Of a stretch of 64,000 bases of DNA, positions 1 through 12,330 are shown one piece after another. How positions within the stretch are numbered: the stretch's first letter is position 1; every line of letters begins with the position of its first letter. This DNA comes from Megaustenia siamemsis. Lineage: Eukaryota; Mollusca; Gastropoda; Stylommatophora; Ariophantidae. Under the pieces are notes generated by a model. That model did not search any database and was not told the origin of the DNA. It saw only the letters and a program-made list of their open reading frames with translations. The translations under genes and the position numbers were made by a program. The stretch covers positions 36,106,782 to 36,170,781 of the forward strand of contig JAVIAB010000025.1 in NCBI GenBank assembly GCA_032433765.1. Direction: 5' to 3'.

Positions 1-2166
1 CCAATAGCAACAATGGTAAAGGAAAACAGGATGTTGGACCAAAAGTAACAATGATAAATGAAGAACTGGATGTTGGACCAATAGCACAAATGGTAAAGGA
101 AGAACAGAATATTGGACTAATAGCACCAATGGTAAAGAAAAAACAGGATGTTGGACCAATAGCAACAATGGTAAATGAAGAACACAATGCTGGACCAATA
201 GCAACAATGGTAAATGAAGAACAGGGTGTTGGATGAATAGCAACAATGGTAAAGGAAGAACAGGATGTTGGGCCAATAGCAACAATGGTAAATGAAGAAC
301 AGGGTGTTTGACCAATAGCAACAATGGTGAATGAAGAACAGGGTGTTGGATCAATAGCACCAATGGTAAAGGAAGAACAGGATGTTGGATCAATAGCAAA
401 AATGGTAAATGAAGAACAGGATGTTTGACCAATAGCAACAATGGTAAAGGAAGAAGAGGATGTTGGACCAATAGCAACAATGGTAAATGAAGAACAGGAT
501 GTTAGACCAATAGAAACAATGATAAAGGAAGAACAGAATGTTGGATCAATAGCAACAATGGTAAAGGAAGAACAGGATGTTGGACCAAAAGTAACAATGG
601 TAAAGGAATAACAGGATGTTGGACCAATAGCACAAATGGTAAAGGAAGAACAGAATGTTGGACTATTAGCGCCAATGGTAAAGGAAGAACAGAATGTTGG
701 ACCAATAGCACTAATGGTTAATGAAGAACAGGATGTTGGACCAATAGCAAAAATGGTAAATGAAGAACAGGGTGTTGGACCAATAGCAACAATGGTAAAT
801 GAAGAACAGGATGTTAGACCAATAGAAACAATGGTAAAGGAAGAACAGAATGTTGGATCAATAGCAACAATGGTAAAGGAAGAACAGGATGTTGGACCAA
901 AAGTAACAATGGTAAAGGAAGAACAGGATGTTGGACCAATAGCACAAATGGTAAAGGAAGATCAGAATGTTGGATTAATAGCACCAATGGTAAAGGAAGA
1001 GCAGAATTTTGGACCAATAGCACTAATGGTAAATGAAGTACATGATGTTGGACCAATAGCAACAATGGTAAATAAAGAACAGGATGTTGGACCAATAGCA
1101 ACAACGGTAAATGAAGAACAGGATGTTGAACCAATAGCAACAATGGTAAATGAAGAACAGGATGTTGGACCAATAGCAACAATGGTAAATGAAGAACAGA
1201 ATGTTGGATCAATAGCAACAATGGTAAAGGAAGAACAGGATGTTGGACCAATAGCAACAATGGTAAATGAAGAACAGGGTGTTGGAACAATAGCACAAAT
1301 GGTAAAGGAAGAACAGAATGTTGGACTAATAGCACCAATGGTAAAGGAAGAACAGAATGTTGGACCAATAGCAACAATGGTAAAGGAAGAACAGAATGTT
1401 GGACTAATAGCAACAATGGTAAAGGAAGAACAGAATGTTGGACCAATAGCACCAATGGTAAATGAAGAACAGGATGTTGGACCAATAGCAACAATGGTAA
1501 ATGAAGAACATGATGTTGGACCAATAGCAACAATGGTAAATGAAGAACAGGATGTTGGACCAATAGCAACAATGGTAAATGAAGAACAGGATGTTGGACC
1601 AATAGCAACAATGGTAAATGAAGAACAGGATGTTGGACCAATAGCACCAATGGTAAATGAAGAACACAATGCTGGACCAATAGCAACAATGGTAAATGAA
1701 GAACAGGATGTTGGACCAATAGCAAAAATGGTAAATGAAGAAAAGGATGTTGGACCAATAGCACCAATGGTAAATGAAGAACAGAATGTTGGACCAATAG
1801 CACCAATGGTAAAGAAAGAACAGGATGTTGGACCAATAGCACCAATGGTAAAGAAAGAACAGATTGTTGGACCAATAGCACCAATGGTAAAGAAAGAACA
1901 GGATGTTGGACCAATAGCACCAATGGTAAAGGAAGAACAGGATGTTGGACCAATAGCACCAATGGTAAAGAAAGAACAGGATGTTGGACCAATAGCACCA
2001 ATGGTAAAGAAAGAACAGGATGTTGGACCAATAGCACCAATGGTAAAGAAAGAACAGGATGTTGGACCAATAGCACCAATGGTAAAGGAAGAACAAGATG
2101 TTGGACCAATAGCACCAATGGTAAAGGAAGAACAGGATTTTGGACCAATAGCAACAATGGTCGAAG
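1..2166. repeat. 39-bp minisatellite, ~55 copies, cut by window start
   Basis: Unit includes GGACCAATAGCAACAATGG. Because 39 is a multiple of three, one plus-strand frame reads a 13-residue repeat (MVNEEQDVGPIAT-like), open from 636 to 2186, and minus frames are open too. Stops break the plus frame before 636. Most variation is at the position after GTAAA (T/G) and at AGCAACA/AGCACCA. Confidence 0.95.
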
Positions 2167-2228
2167 AGGTGCAAAGACATGATTAGGCAGGTCTTTGTTT
2201 TGTTAAACCTCAGGAATGTGTAAAAGAT

Positions 2229-2358
2229 AAAGAGAGATGGACATTGTTGTATGTAAACATTCAAACTACAAGGGTATTGAATAGATAATGGATGAGAGAG
2301 AGAGATGGACATTGTTGTATGTAAACATTCAAGCTACAAGGATATTGAATAGATAATG

Positions 2359-2393
<35 letters not shown>

Positions 2394-2442
2394 CATTGTT
2401 GTATGTAAGCATTCAAACTAGAAGGGTATTGAATAGATAATG

Positions 2443-2479
<37 letters not shown>

Positions 2480-2943
2480 CATTGTTGTATGTAAACATTC
2501 AAACTACAAGGATATTGAATAGATAATGGTTGAGAGAGAGAGATGGACATTGTTGTATGTAAACATTCAAACGAAAAGGATATTGAATAGATAATGGATG
2601 AGAGAGAGAGAGCAGATGGACATTGTTGTATGTAAATATCCAAACAACAAGGATATTGAATAGATAATGGATGAGAGAGAGATGGACATTGTTGTATGTA
2701 AATATTCAAACTACAAGGATATTGAATAGATAATGGATGAGAGAGAGATGGACATTGTTGTATGTAAATATCTAAACTACACGGATATTGAATAGATAAT
2801 GGATGAGAGAGAGAGAGATGGACATTGTTGTATGTAAATATCTAAACTACATGGATATTGAATAGGTAATGGATGAGAGAGAGAGAGAGATGGACATTGT
2901 TGTATGTAAATATTCAAACTACAAGGATATTGAATAGATAATG

Positions 2944-2980
<37 letters not shown>

Positions 2981-3029
2981 CATTGTTGTATGTAAACATT
3001 CAAACTACAAGGATATTGAATAGATAATG

Positions 3030-3080
<51 letters not shown>

Positions 3081-3129
3081 CATTGTTGTATGTAAACATC
3101 CAAACTACAAGGATATTGAATAGATAATG

Positions 3130-3176
<47 letters not shown>

Positions 3177-3301
3177 CATTGTTGTATGTAAATATTCAAA
3201 CTACAAGGATATTGAATAGATAATGGATGAGAGAGAGAGAGAGAGAGATGGACATTGTTGTATGTAAATATTCAAACTACAAGGATATTGAATAAATAAT
3301 G

Positions 3302-3340
<39 letters not shown>

Positions 3341-3677
3341 CATTGTTGTATGTAAACATCCAAACTACAAGGATATTGAATAGATAATGGATGAGAGAGA
3401 GAGAGAGAGATGGACATTGTTGTATGTAAACATCCAAACTACAAGGATATTGAATAGATAATGGATGAGAGAGAGAGAGAGAGATGGACATTGTTGTATG
3501 TAAACATCCAAACTACAAGGATATTGAATAGATAATGGATGAGAGAGAGAGAGATGGACATTGTTGTATGTAAACATCCAAACTATAAGGATATTGAATA
3601 GATAATGGATGAGAGAGAGAGAGATGGACATTGTTGTATGTAAACATCCAAACTACAAGGATATTGAATAGATAATG

Positions 3678-3714
<37 letters not shown>

Positions 3715-3955
3715 CATTGTTGTATGTAAACATCCAAACTACAAGGATATTGAATAGATAATGGATGAGAGAGAGAGAGATAGAGAGAGAGAGAGATGGG
3801 ACATTGTTGTATGTAAATATCCAAACTACAAGGATATTGAATAGATAATGGATGAGAGAGAGAGAGAGAGATGGACATTGTTGTATGTAAACATCCAAAC
3901 TACAAGGATATTGAATAGATAATGGATGAGAGAGAGAAAGAGAGAGAGAGGAAGG
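2229..3955. repeat. compound minisatellite with internal (GA)n, ~66-95 bp unit
   Basis: Constant part GATGGACATTGTTGTATGTA plus a segment with GGATATTGAATAGATAATGG, separated by a (GA)n tract whose length differs in each copy. About 22 copies. The microsatellite inside the unit accounts for the unequal unit lengths. Confidence 0.95.
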
Positions 3956-4023
3956 AGATAGAGAATTGAACATTTTTCACTGCAAACATCCGTACCTGAA
4001 ACATGTGCAATAGTAGAGGAATG

Positions 4024-5478
4024 TGAGTGAGAGATGTGGGGATAGCTGGTTATAAAGATCTACACTACAAGGACATCCGATGGTTAATGGATGAGAGAGA
4101 GAGAGATGTGGAGATAGCTGGTTATAAAGATTTACACTACAAGGACATCCGATGGTTAATGGATGAGAGAGAGAGAGATGTGGAGATAGCTGGTTGTAAA
4201 GATCTACACTACATGGACATCGATGGTTAATGGATGAGAGAGAGAGATTTTTGAGATAGCTGGTTGTAAAGATCTACACTACAAGGACATCCGATGGTTA
4301 ATGGATGAGAGAGAGAGAGATGTGGAGATAGCTGGTTGTAGAGATCTACACTACATGGACATCGATGGTTAATGGATGAGAGAGAGAGATGTGGATAAGC
4401 TGGTTGTAGCGATCTACACTACAAGGACATCTGATAGTTAATTGATGAGAGAGATGTGGAGATAGCTGGTTGTAAAGATCTACACTACAAGGATATCCGA
4501 TAGTTAATTGATGAGAGAGAGAGATGTGGAGATAGCTGGTTGTAAAGATCTACACTACAAGGACATTCGATAGTTAATTGATGAGAGAGAGAGATGTAGA
4601 GATAGTTGGTTGTAAAGATCTACACTACAAGGACATTCGATAGTTAATTGATGAGAGAGAGAGATGTGGAGATAGCTAGTTGTAAAGATCTACACTACAA
4701 GGACATTCGATAGTTAATTGATGAGAGAGAGAGATGTGGAGATAGCTGGTTGTAAAGATCTACACTACAAGGACATTCGATAGTTAATTGATGAGAGAGA
4801 GAGATGTGGAGATAGCTGGTTGTAAAGATCTACACTACAAGGACATCCGATAGTTAATTGATGAGAGAGAGAGAGAGATGTGGAGATAGCTGGTTGTAAA
4901 GATCTACACTACAAGGACATCAGATAGTTAATTGATGAGAGAGAGAGAGAGATGTGGAGATAGCTAGTTGTAAAGATCTACACTACAAGGACATCCGATA
5001 GTTAATTGATGAGAGAGAGAGAGAGATGTGAAGATAGCTGGTTGTAAAGATCTACACTACAAGGACATCCGATAGTTAATTGATGAGAGAGAGAGATGTG
5101 AAGATAGCTGGTTGTAAAGATCTACACTACAAGGACATTCGATAGTTAATTGATGAGAGAGAGAGATGTGGAGATAGCTAGTTGTAAAGATCTACACTAC
5201 AAGGACATTCGATAGTTAATTGATGAGAGAGAGAGATGTGGAGATAGCTGGTTGTAAAGATCTACACTACAAGGACATCCGATAGTTAATTGATGAGAGA
5301 GAGAGAGATGTGGAGATAGCTAGTTGTAAAGATCTACACTACAAGGACATCTGATAGTTAATTGATGAGAGAGAGAGAGATGTGGAGATAGCTAGTTTTA
5401 AAGATCTACACTACAAGGACATCGATGGTTAATGGATGAGAGAGAGAGATGTGGATAAGCTGGTTGTAAAGATCTACA
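4024..5478. repeat. second compound (GA)n minisatellite, ~66-72 bp unit
   Basis: Unit contains GATAGCTGGTTGTAAAGATC and CTACACTACAAGGACATC, then a GAT(GA)n tract; about 21 copies. Unit layout, spacing and the GATGAGAGAGAGA link match the array at 2229-3955, so the two appear to be diverged relatives. Confidence 0.95.
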
Positions 5479-5728
5479 CATATAGTTGTTATGTCTCTTG
5501 ACATATAGTTATGATGTGTCCATGCCATATATAGTTGTGACATCTCCATGACATATAGTTGTGACAATTCCATGACTTATAGTTGTGACATCCCCATGAC
5601 ATATAGTTGCTGACCAATTCTCCATGACATATAGTTGCTGACCAATTCTCCATGACATATAGTTGCTGACCAATTCTCCATGACATATAGTTGCTGACCA
5701 ATTCTCCATGACATATAGTAGCTGACCA
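5479..5728. repeat. 28-bp minisatellite
   Basis: About nine copies around CCATGACATATAGTTG. The right half has nearly exact 28-bp copies and the left half is diverged. It ends just before the candidate exon at 5753. Confidence 0.9.
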
Positions 5729-5752
5729 GATTTTCAAATGTCTTCTGGCCAG

Positions 5753-5850
5753 CTAGCACACAATATTGTCCAGCTTTGGCAGGACATGTGGGAAGTCAAC
5801 AGACTGGGACTGAATAGCTTCTCTGTTCAAGTCAGAGATAGAGTCTACAG
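5753..5850 (+). CDS. candidate upstream formin exon (98 nt)
   Basis: Open non-repetitive segment between a 28-bp array and a long C/T tract. It is preceded by TCTTCTGGCCAG and followed by CTACAG|GTTGGA. It encodes LAHNIVQLWQDMWEVNRL, continues to RDRVY, and ends in phase 2. The next acceptor, at 6429, supplies one base to complete an Arg codon, giving RVYRYFDSF, so the phases fit. Whether it belongs to the formin or to another gene is inference: the peptide matches no domain I recognise, and the link to exon 1 at 14158 needs a weak donor. Confidence 0.42.
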
Positions 5851-5865
5851 GTTGGATATTTCATC

Positions 5866-6425
5866 TTTTTACTGTGTCCTCTCCTTTACCTATTCCTGTC
5901 ATCTCATCTTCTCTCCACTTTCCTCTCCCCTCTTCTCTCCTCTCATCTCTACCTTCTTCTTTCCCCTTCTTTTCTCTCTCCTCTCTTCTCTATCCTCTAT
6001 TCTCCTCTCTTCTCTTTTCTCATCTCCTCTCAGCTTCTCTACTTTTCTCCTTCCTTTCCTTCTTTCTCTCCACTCCTCTCTTCTCCTGTCTCATTTCACT
6101 CTCTCCCCTTCTCTCCTCTCTTCCCCTCCATCTCTTTTCTCCCCTCCTTTCCTCTCCCCTCCTCTCCTCTCTTTCCTGTCCTTCTCTCCTCTCCTCTCTT
6201 CTCATCTCCTTTCTCTCCTCACCTCTCTCTTCTCATCTCCTCTCCTCTCTCTTCTCATCTCCTCTCCTCTCTCTTCTCTTCTCTTCTCTTCTCTTCTCTT
6301 CTATTTTCTTCACTTCCCTCTTCTCCTCTCTTCACCTCTCTCCTCTCCTCCCTCCCCTCCCTTCTCACTCTCTCATCTTTTCCCTCTACTCTTCACTTCT
6401 TTTTTCTTCTACTTTTCTTTCTTCC
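5866..6425 (+). repeat. C/T-only low-complexity tract (~0.55 kb)
   Basis: Almost pure pyrimidine on the plus strand (CTCTCCTCTCTTCTCTTCT-like) with no fixed unit. It ends at the AG before the candidate exon at 6430, so if that intron is real nearly the whole of it is one polypyrimidine tract. Long open frames here are composition artefacts. Confidence 0.9.
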
Positions 6426-6429
6426 ATAG

Positions 6430-6454
6430 ATACTTTGACAGTTTTATCAAGCCA
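6430..6454 (+). CDS. candidate short exon after the C/T tract (end uncertain)
   Basis: Starts after TTCCATAG at the 3' end of the pyrimidine tract and reads YFDSFIKP once one base is taken to complete the preceding codon. A GT at 6455 (CCA|GTTAAA, a weak donor) would end it in phase 0, which is what exon 14158 needs. Otherwise the frame runs on as VKLYYIK to a TAG at 6476-6478, which would make this a terminal exon. Both readings are open. Confidence 0.35.
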
Positions 6455-6496
6455 GTTAAACTGTACTACATAAAGTAGCATTACTTGGGTGCTCAA

Positions 6497-7030
6497 ACAG
6501 GCAACAAATGTTTACAAGATAACAAAGAATGAATGCTGTCAACAAATGTTTACAAGATAACAAAGAATGAATGCTGTCAACAAATGTTTACAAGATAACA
6601 AAGGATGAATGCTGTCAACAAATGTTTACAAGATAACAAAGGATGAATGCTGTCAACAAATGTTTACAAGATAACAAAGGATGAATGCTGTCAACAAATG
6701 TTTACAAGATAACAAAGGATGAATGCTGTCAACAAATGTTTACAAGATAACAAAGGATGAATGCTGTCAACAAATGTTTACAAGATAACAAAGGATGAAT
6801 GCTGTAAACAAATGTTTACAAGATAACAAAGAATGAATGCTGTCAACAAATGTTTACAAGATAACAAAGAATGAATGCTGTAAACAAATGTTTACAAGAT
6901 AACAAAGAATGAATGTTGTCAACAAATGTTTACAAGATAACAAAGAATGGATACTGTCAACAAATGTTTACAAGATAACAAAGGATGAATGCTGTCAACA
7001 AATGTTTACAAGATAACAAAGAATGAATGC
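6497..7030. repeat. 38-bp minisatellite, left part
   Basis: About 14 copies with core CAAATGTTTACAAGATAAC and AAAGAATGAATGCTG. Interrupted at 7030 by a LINE, with about 1.5 further copies at 8761-8820. Confidence 0.95.
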
Positions 7031-8744
7031 ATATACTTTTCAAACTGGCGGTGAACCCCTTCCTCATTAGATGGATCGCAGCGGCACTGTTTCAGAGGAA
7101 AGTGATACTCAGATGTGGAAGTTGGTCTTCCAAACCAACATCCATTTGTCCTGGGCTGCCACAAGGATCACCATTGTCACCAGTTCTATTTAACGTTTAC
7201 ACAATAATGATCACGGCCCAACAGCTGGATGGGAGGGGAAGAACTATGACTTTTGCTGATGATATTCTGGTATATCGACAGGGAAGAGACAGATGGGGAA
7301 TCGCCTCCACAATGCAAGACGAACTCGATCGTATTTCTTCCTGGTGTGGGGTTTCAGGTGCCTTGGTTAATCCTAATAAAGCATCAGTTTCATGGTTCTC
7401 CCTTAACAATCATATTGTTAATACGAACACACCAGTAGTACGAATGGGAGCTGATGAGGTGACCAGGGACAAGTTGATGACATACCTCGGAGTTAAGTTT
7501 GATCGCAGCCTGTGTTTTCGTGACCATGTCGACCATGTGATAACAAAATCCCGCAAAGGATTAGCCGCCTTGAAGGTCATGGCAGCTGCCAACATCGAGC
7601 AGAAGCTACTTACTCTTCTGTTCCAGGGATTAGTCCTCGCACCAATCGAGTATGCCCTGGCCATTCTTACTGTCAGTACGACTCAAATTGATAGGCTGGA
7701 GAAAATACAAAATGAAGCTATGTGCATTATCCTGGGATGTACGAGGGACACTCCCTGTGTAGCAATGAGGAATCTTCTTGACTTTCCAACCATGGATGAC
7801 AGAATCAAGATCTGGAGAGCATGAGCATACCTGAAGATTAGTACAGATACAGAGCATCCATTGCACCACATGCTCAACACAGAGAAAGGTACCAGGCTAA
7901 AAAGAGGCAAATCATGGGTGGGCCGGGCAGAAGATGTCATCAAACAGGTCTGTGGGCTTACCAATATCAGCGTTGGTGAGGAGTGGATACCGGTGCCTAC
8001 GTCATTCAAGGGACTTTCTCATGTATTGTCACACTCGACAGGAAAAGTAGGGAACAGAACCCGGTCGTGGTTAATGCTGAGGTCAAAGGTCTCATCTGCG
8101 ATAATACCGATGAGAAAGATGCAGTCATCTATACAGACGGATCTGTAAGACGACACGAAAGAAGTGCATGGGCATTTACAGCACGCTCGGCAGGCAGAAT
8201 AGCCAAGGAAGACAGTGGTGCATACGCCATGACCGCGAGTAGCATGACAATGGAGGTGATGGCAGTGACCAAGGCATTCAAATGGTTAGAGTCACAAGAC
8301 TACATCCACGCATGTATACTGAGTGATTCGATGAGCATGATAAAAAAAGTGGAGGCGGGCTTTGTACGCATGCAATGGGTAGAGTCGTTGCAGAAATCCA
8401 AAATACGTAAGGTCACCTTTGTCTTTGTCCCTGGACATGCGGGAGTACGGGGAAATGAGATAGCTGACAGATTGGCTAGCTGCGCTGTCGTTGAGGACAG
8501 GCAACCGATGGCTTGGGCGGACATCATACATGCCCTTCGAGATGTGGGAAGAGCACAGGACTTCGACAAACTCAGATCAACGTCACTTCTTCGGATGATG
8601 GAAATGGGAGTTAAGATGGGCACGGCCAGAAATGAGAAACTTGGTGGCCGTGTAAGAAGACTTATCAACCAACATAGAACTGGAGTCGTCAGTCGCTGGA
8701 CACTGAGGGAATTGCTGAGGAGGGGATCTGAGCACCTATGGACA
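7030..8744 (+). pseudogene. reverse transcriptase-RNase H ORF2 remnant
   Basis: Coding part of the LINE above. Frame one covers RT palm to thumb up to the TGA at 7822-7824, then continues as AYLKISTDTEHPLHHMLNTE past the stop. After a frameshift the second frame carries RNase H and a C-terminal segment with INQHRTGVVSRWTLRELLRR, ending at a TAA around 8745. The endonuclease and early RT are missing through 5' truncation. Confidence 0.85.
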
Positions 8745-8760
8745 TAATAACAATAACTCA
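7031..8760 (+). mobile_element. I-like LINE fragment (RT + RNase H), 5' truncated
   Basis: Inserted into one unit of the 38-bp array, with target-site duplication AAAGAATGAATGC at 7018-7030 and 8761-8773. A/T-rich 3' end ATAATAACAATAA. The RT part (to 7821) shows GLPQGSPLSPVLFNVY and FADDILVY. The RNase H part (about 8010-8744) shows TDGS, a ME helix, LSDS and GHAGVRGNEIADRLAS, that is the D-E-D-D catalytic set. RT followed by RNase H in one non-LTR element is typical of the I/Nimb/R1-like groups. Broken by an in-frame TGA at 7822-7824 and a frameshift between about 7985 and 8040, so inactive. Same orientation as the formin. Confidence 0.9.
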
Positions 8761-8820
8761 AAAGAATGAATGCTGTCAACAAATGTTTACAAGATAACAA
8801 AGAATGGATACTGTCAACAA
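8761..8820. repeat. 38-bp minisatellite, right remnant
   Basis: Resumes with AAAGAATGAATGCTGTC (the duplicated target site) and runs about 1.5 units before unique sequence. Shows that the array predates the LINE. Confidence 0.9.
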
Positions 8821-9249
8821 ATATTGGACAAGTGAAATCAGTTTGGTTAAATCTGAGAGGACCAAATTGTGACGGTGCACGCCGGGAACAATGTTCTAAC
8901 ATCTGGGGCTGGCAAGTTCTACAGGCCAGAAGGATGAATGGATCTCAAGTTTAGAGTATGGTGGGCAAGCAAGAGAAAGATAAACAATGACATATGCATA
9001 CTTTGGCATATACTATATATAAAAAATACATATACCATACACATGTGCTCATCAAAAGCAAAAACAAATAGAGAAACCTATAGTAGCCAGATGTTTCTAA
9101 AGGATGTAACCAAATATTTCAGTTTTGTTTTTTTTACCTTCAGTTTTAGGGTCCCCAGCGAGTACAAAGCCCTAAATATGACAGAGATTGTGTGTAATGA
9201 ATGGATTATGGTAGGTGCAAATTTTTTTTTTTTCGTGAAATATGAATCA
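8821..9249. other. non-repetitive spacer, no gene seen
   Basis: A/T-rich sequence between the 38-bp array and the RTE-like element. No exon with good borders, RNA gene or repeat recognised. Confidence 0.5.
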
Positions 9250-9262
9250 TGAAATATAAAAT

Positions 9263-12200
9263 CATCATCATCATCATCAAGTACCGGGCCTACTGGGCGT
9301 AGGTGATCATGTCTCTCCACAACTTTTGATCTCGGCAGCTATTTATCATTTCTGTTGTTGACCTTCTGCCAAGCCATTCTCTTAAGCTGTCTGTTATTTT
9401 TTCTCTTTGCTTCCCTCTATCTCTTCTTCCCTCAATTTTTCCAGTTGTTGCAATATATTCCAGCTGATCTCTTCTCATTACATGGCCAAAAAATGATGAT
9501 TGTTTCTTCCTAATATTGGAAATTAGCTCTCTTTTTGCTTTGACCTCTCTCAGAACATCTTCATTACTCTTCTTCTTAGCTGTCCATGATACTCTCAACA
9601 TTTTTCTGTAAAACCACATTTCTACAGACTCCAGTGATTTTCTTGTCTGTTGTCCTATTGTCCATGATTCACATCCATATGTTAAGACTGGCTCTACGTT
9701 ACATTTAAGAACTCTTTTTCTAGTTTCTATTGTCAAAAATGGATTGCATAGTATCTTCCTCATTTTTTGGAAAGCTGCTTTTGACTAAGCCATTCTGCAT
9801 CTCACCTCTTTTGTACGTCTTCCGTCTGAGGTTAATAAAGTTCCCAAATATTTAAATTCATTTACCTGTTTTAATATTTTTCCACTTGTCTTTATTTTGC
9901 ACTGAGTTGATGTCTTTTTCTTTTTGTTACCATTACCTCTGTCTTTTTGCTATTAAGGCCGAGTCCTTTATTTTTGCTTTCTTTCACTATAATGTCCAAC
10001 ATTTCTAGTAACTCATTTTCACTCTTAGCGATTAAGACTGTATCGTCAGCATACCTTAGATTATTTATATTATGACCTCCAATTGTTATTCCAGGCATGT
10101 CCCTTATGGATATTAAAATAATCTGACTATAAATATTAAACAAATCTGGTGACAGCACACAACCTTGTCTAACACCCTGTTTTATTTTGTTGAAACATTC
10201 CCAATTGGTTTCCAGTTCTTATGGCCGCTGTTTGATGCCAGTACATGTTCTTTATTATTCTTAGATCTTTGCTGTCTACGTTTATGCTTTCTAAAATTTT
10301 GATTATTTCTTGGTGCTTTACTTTGTCAAATGCCTTGGTGTAATCTATGAAACATAGGTATAGATCTGTTTTCACCTCTATGGCTGTTTCTACCAAAGAT
10401 CTTATGATATAAATGGCATTGCTTGTTCCTTTATCTCTAACAAAATCACACTGTTCATCGCTAATTTCTGGACTGATTTTGTTTCGCACGCTTCGCATGA
10501 TGATTCTTAGTAATATCTTAGTCATATGACTCATAAGGCTTATTGTGCGATGATCATCGCATTCAATCGCACCCGATTTCTTTGGTAGGGCTATGAATAT
10601 TGATTTGAGCATGTTGTCTGGTATATATCCGCTGTTGTAGATATCATTCAATATTTTTGTTATTATTTCTATTTCAAAATCACCCAAGGTTTCAATCTCT
10701 TCTTTAGTTATATTATCTTGTCCAGGAGGTTTTCCTGCTTTCATGCTGGGCAAGGTGTCTTCCACTTCTTCTTTGAGTATTTCTGGTCCTTCTTAATTAT
10801 CCTTAATATTTACTTCTGTTAGTTCATCATTATAAAGATCTTTATTGTATTCTGTCCATCGTTCCCTTATGTTTTCTTGATCAATCAACAGTTCTCCTTC
10901 CTTTGATCTTAGACATCCATTTTTTGATTGCGTTTTTCTTCCTGTTAATTCCTCAATTTGTTTGTATATAGCTTTAGCATCTCCTTTTCATTGCATTTCA
11001 ATCTTTTTGTATCTCTCTTTTAGCCATGCTTCTTTTGCTTCATTGCATTTTACTACAATTTCTTTCTTTAATCTCTTATACTCATCTTTATTTTCTTTAT
11101 TTCTTCTTCTTGTATCCATTAGCTGCAAAATGTCGTCTGTCATCCATTTCTTTCTTGAATTTGTCCTCACTGGTGGTATGAACTCTTTTGATGTTTGTTG
11201 CATTGATTCTTTTAGCATTTCCCACTGTTCATCAATGCTTTGTATCTTCTCTATTGCATTGTACCGGTTCTGAATTGTGATTTTATATTTGTCTTGCAGC
11301 TTCTTGCCTGATTTTAGTAAATCTAAATTTAACTTGATATTAACTGAGGCTCGTTTTGTTGTTTTTAATTTTACTCTAAGCTTTCCCACAACTGGTACAT
11401 GATCACTATTGCAATCTGCCCCTGGTCTAGTTTTCACACACACCAGACTGTTTCTAAATCTATTGCTTATCATTATAAAATCAATTTGATTGTGTGCATT
11501 GTCCCCTGGGCTTTTCCATGTCCACAGACGTCTTGGATGTTGCTTAAACCAGGTGTTTCCTATCATCATGTTGTGTGTTCTTGCCCAGTCAATAAGTTTG
11601 TCACCTCTTTCATTCCTCTCGCCTGAGCTATAATGACCAACTACTTCCTCAACGCTTTCCTTTCCTACTTTGCATTAAAATCCCTTAGAACTGTGGTGTT
11701 TTCATGTGGTTTGCATTTATGAAGTGCTTCATTTAACTCATTGTAAAATTTATCAATTGTTTCCTCTAGACTGTCTGCTGTTGGTGCATAAACTTGTATA
11801 AGATTTATGTCTATTGGCTTTCCATTCAATTTCACTAAAAGGACTCTGTCAGATATTGGGTAAAAGCCTTTCACTGTTCTTGCTCTTTCTGTATCCAAGA
11901 TGATACCTACTCCTCTTTGGTGTTCAGTACCTCCAGAATAGATTATTTTATGTTTATCAGAATATATCTCCCCTGATCCGGTGTATCTCATTTCCCAAAG
12001 TCCCAGTAATTGTAAACCCATTCTTTTCATTTCTTGTATGATGTTTTCTAGTTTATCCTTCTGCATGAGTGTTCTCACAATCCAAGTACCTATCTTTGGA
12101 GTTTGTTTTATCTTTATTTTGCTTACAGTAGCTTGATGACGATCGGGTATCACCTGTAGCACATGCTGTCCTCTACCGAACGAGGGTTTTCCATCGGAAT

Positions 12201-12330
12201 CCCCCTTAACGTTGTTGTCGTTATTTTTAATGTGGCGATTCATGATTGTACATAGAAATTACGACAGTGGTTTTCTGTTGCCTTCCGTCAGTTTGTTTAT
12301 GGTTGGCTCCGCTAGCCTTTGACTAAAAAG
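9263..12330 (-). mobile_element. near full-length RTE-like LINE
   Basis: About 3.07 kb, flanked by a perfect 13-bp target-site duplication TGAAATATAAAAT (9250-9262 and 12331-12343). Minus-strand order: APE endonuclease (12243 to about 11340), RT (about 10765 to 9892), C-terminal region (9763 to 9290), then a (TGA)n-type tail at 9263-9280. Endonuclease plus RT without RNase H, about 3 kb, and a trinucleotide tail fit the RTE clade. A truncated near-identical copy is at 52507-53203, a 3' scrap at 47824-47927 and an old fragment at 22160-22405. Confidence 0.9.
9290..12243 (-). pseudogene. RTE ORF (APE endonuclease + RT), frameshifted
   Basis: Seen on the minus strand: IGTWIVRTL (usual Asn replaced by Ile), LLGLWEMRYTGSGE, YAPTADSLEETIDKFYNEL, RDFNAK (usual GDFN), a frame break near 11665, then NQIDFIMIS and NSDHVPVVGKL (SDH motif). 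The RT part has IPDNMLKSIFIALPKKSGAI, FIDYTKAFDKVKHQEI, CVLSPDLFNIYSQI across another frame break near 10160, and YADDTVLIA. The C-terminal part has YGCESWTIGQQTRKS and FFGHVMRRDQLEY. Altered endonuclease residues and several breaks indicate a dead copy. Host databases sometimes mislabel such ORFs as craniofacial development protein 2-like. Confidence 0.85.

Noticed and set aside
636..2186. 516-codon open frame with a 13-residue repeat, as a possible repetitive protein
   Set aside because: It is the 39-bp minisatellite read in one frame. The minus strand is equally open, stops occur in the same frame before 636, and there are no splice or start signals.
5738..6478. 246-codon frame running through the C/T tract
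   Set aside because: The middle is low-complexity Ser/Leu/Pro from the pyrimidine tract. Only the two ends look exonic, and they join better by splicing.
9290..12243. Host gene of the craniofacial development protein 2-like type
   Set aside because: The frames are endonuclease and RT pieces of an RTE-like element with a target-site duplication and trinucleotide tail.
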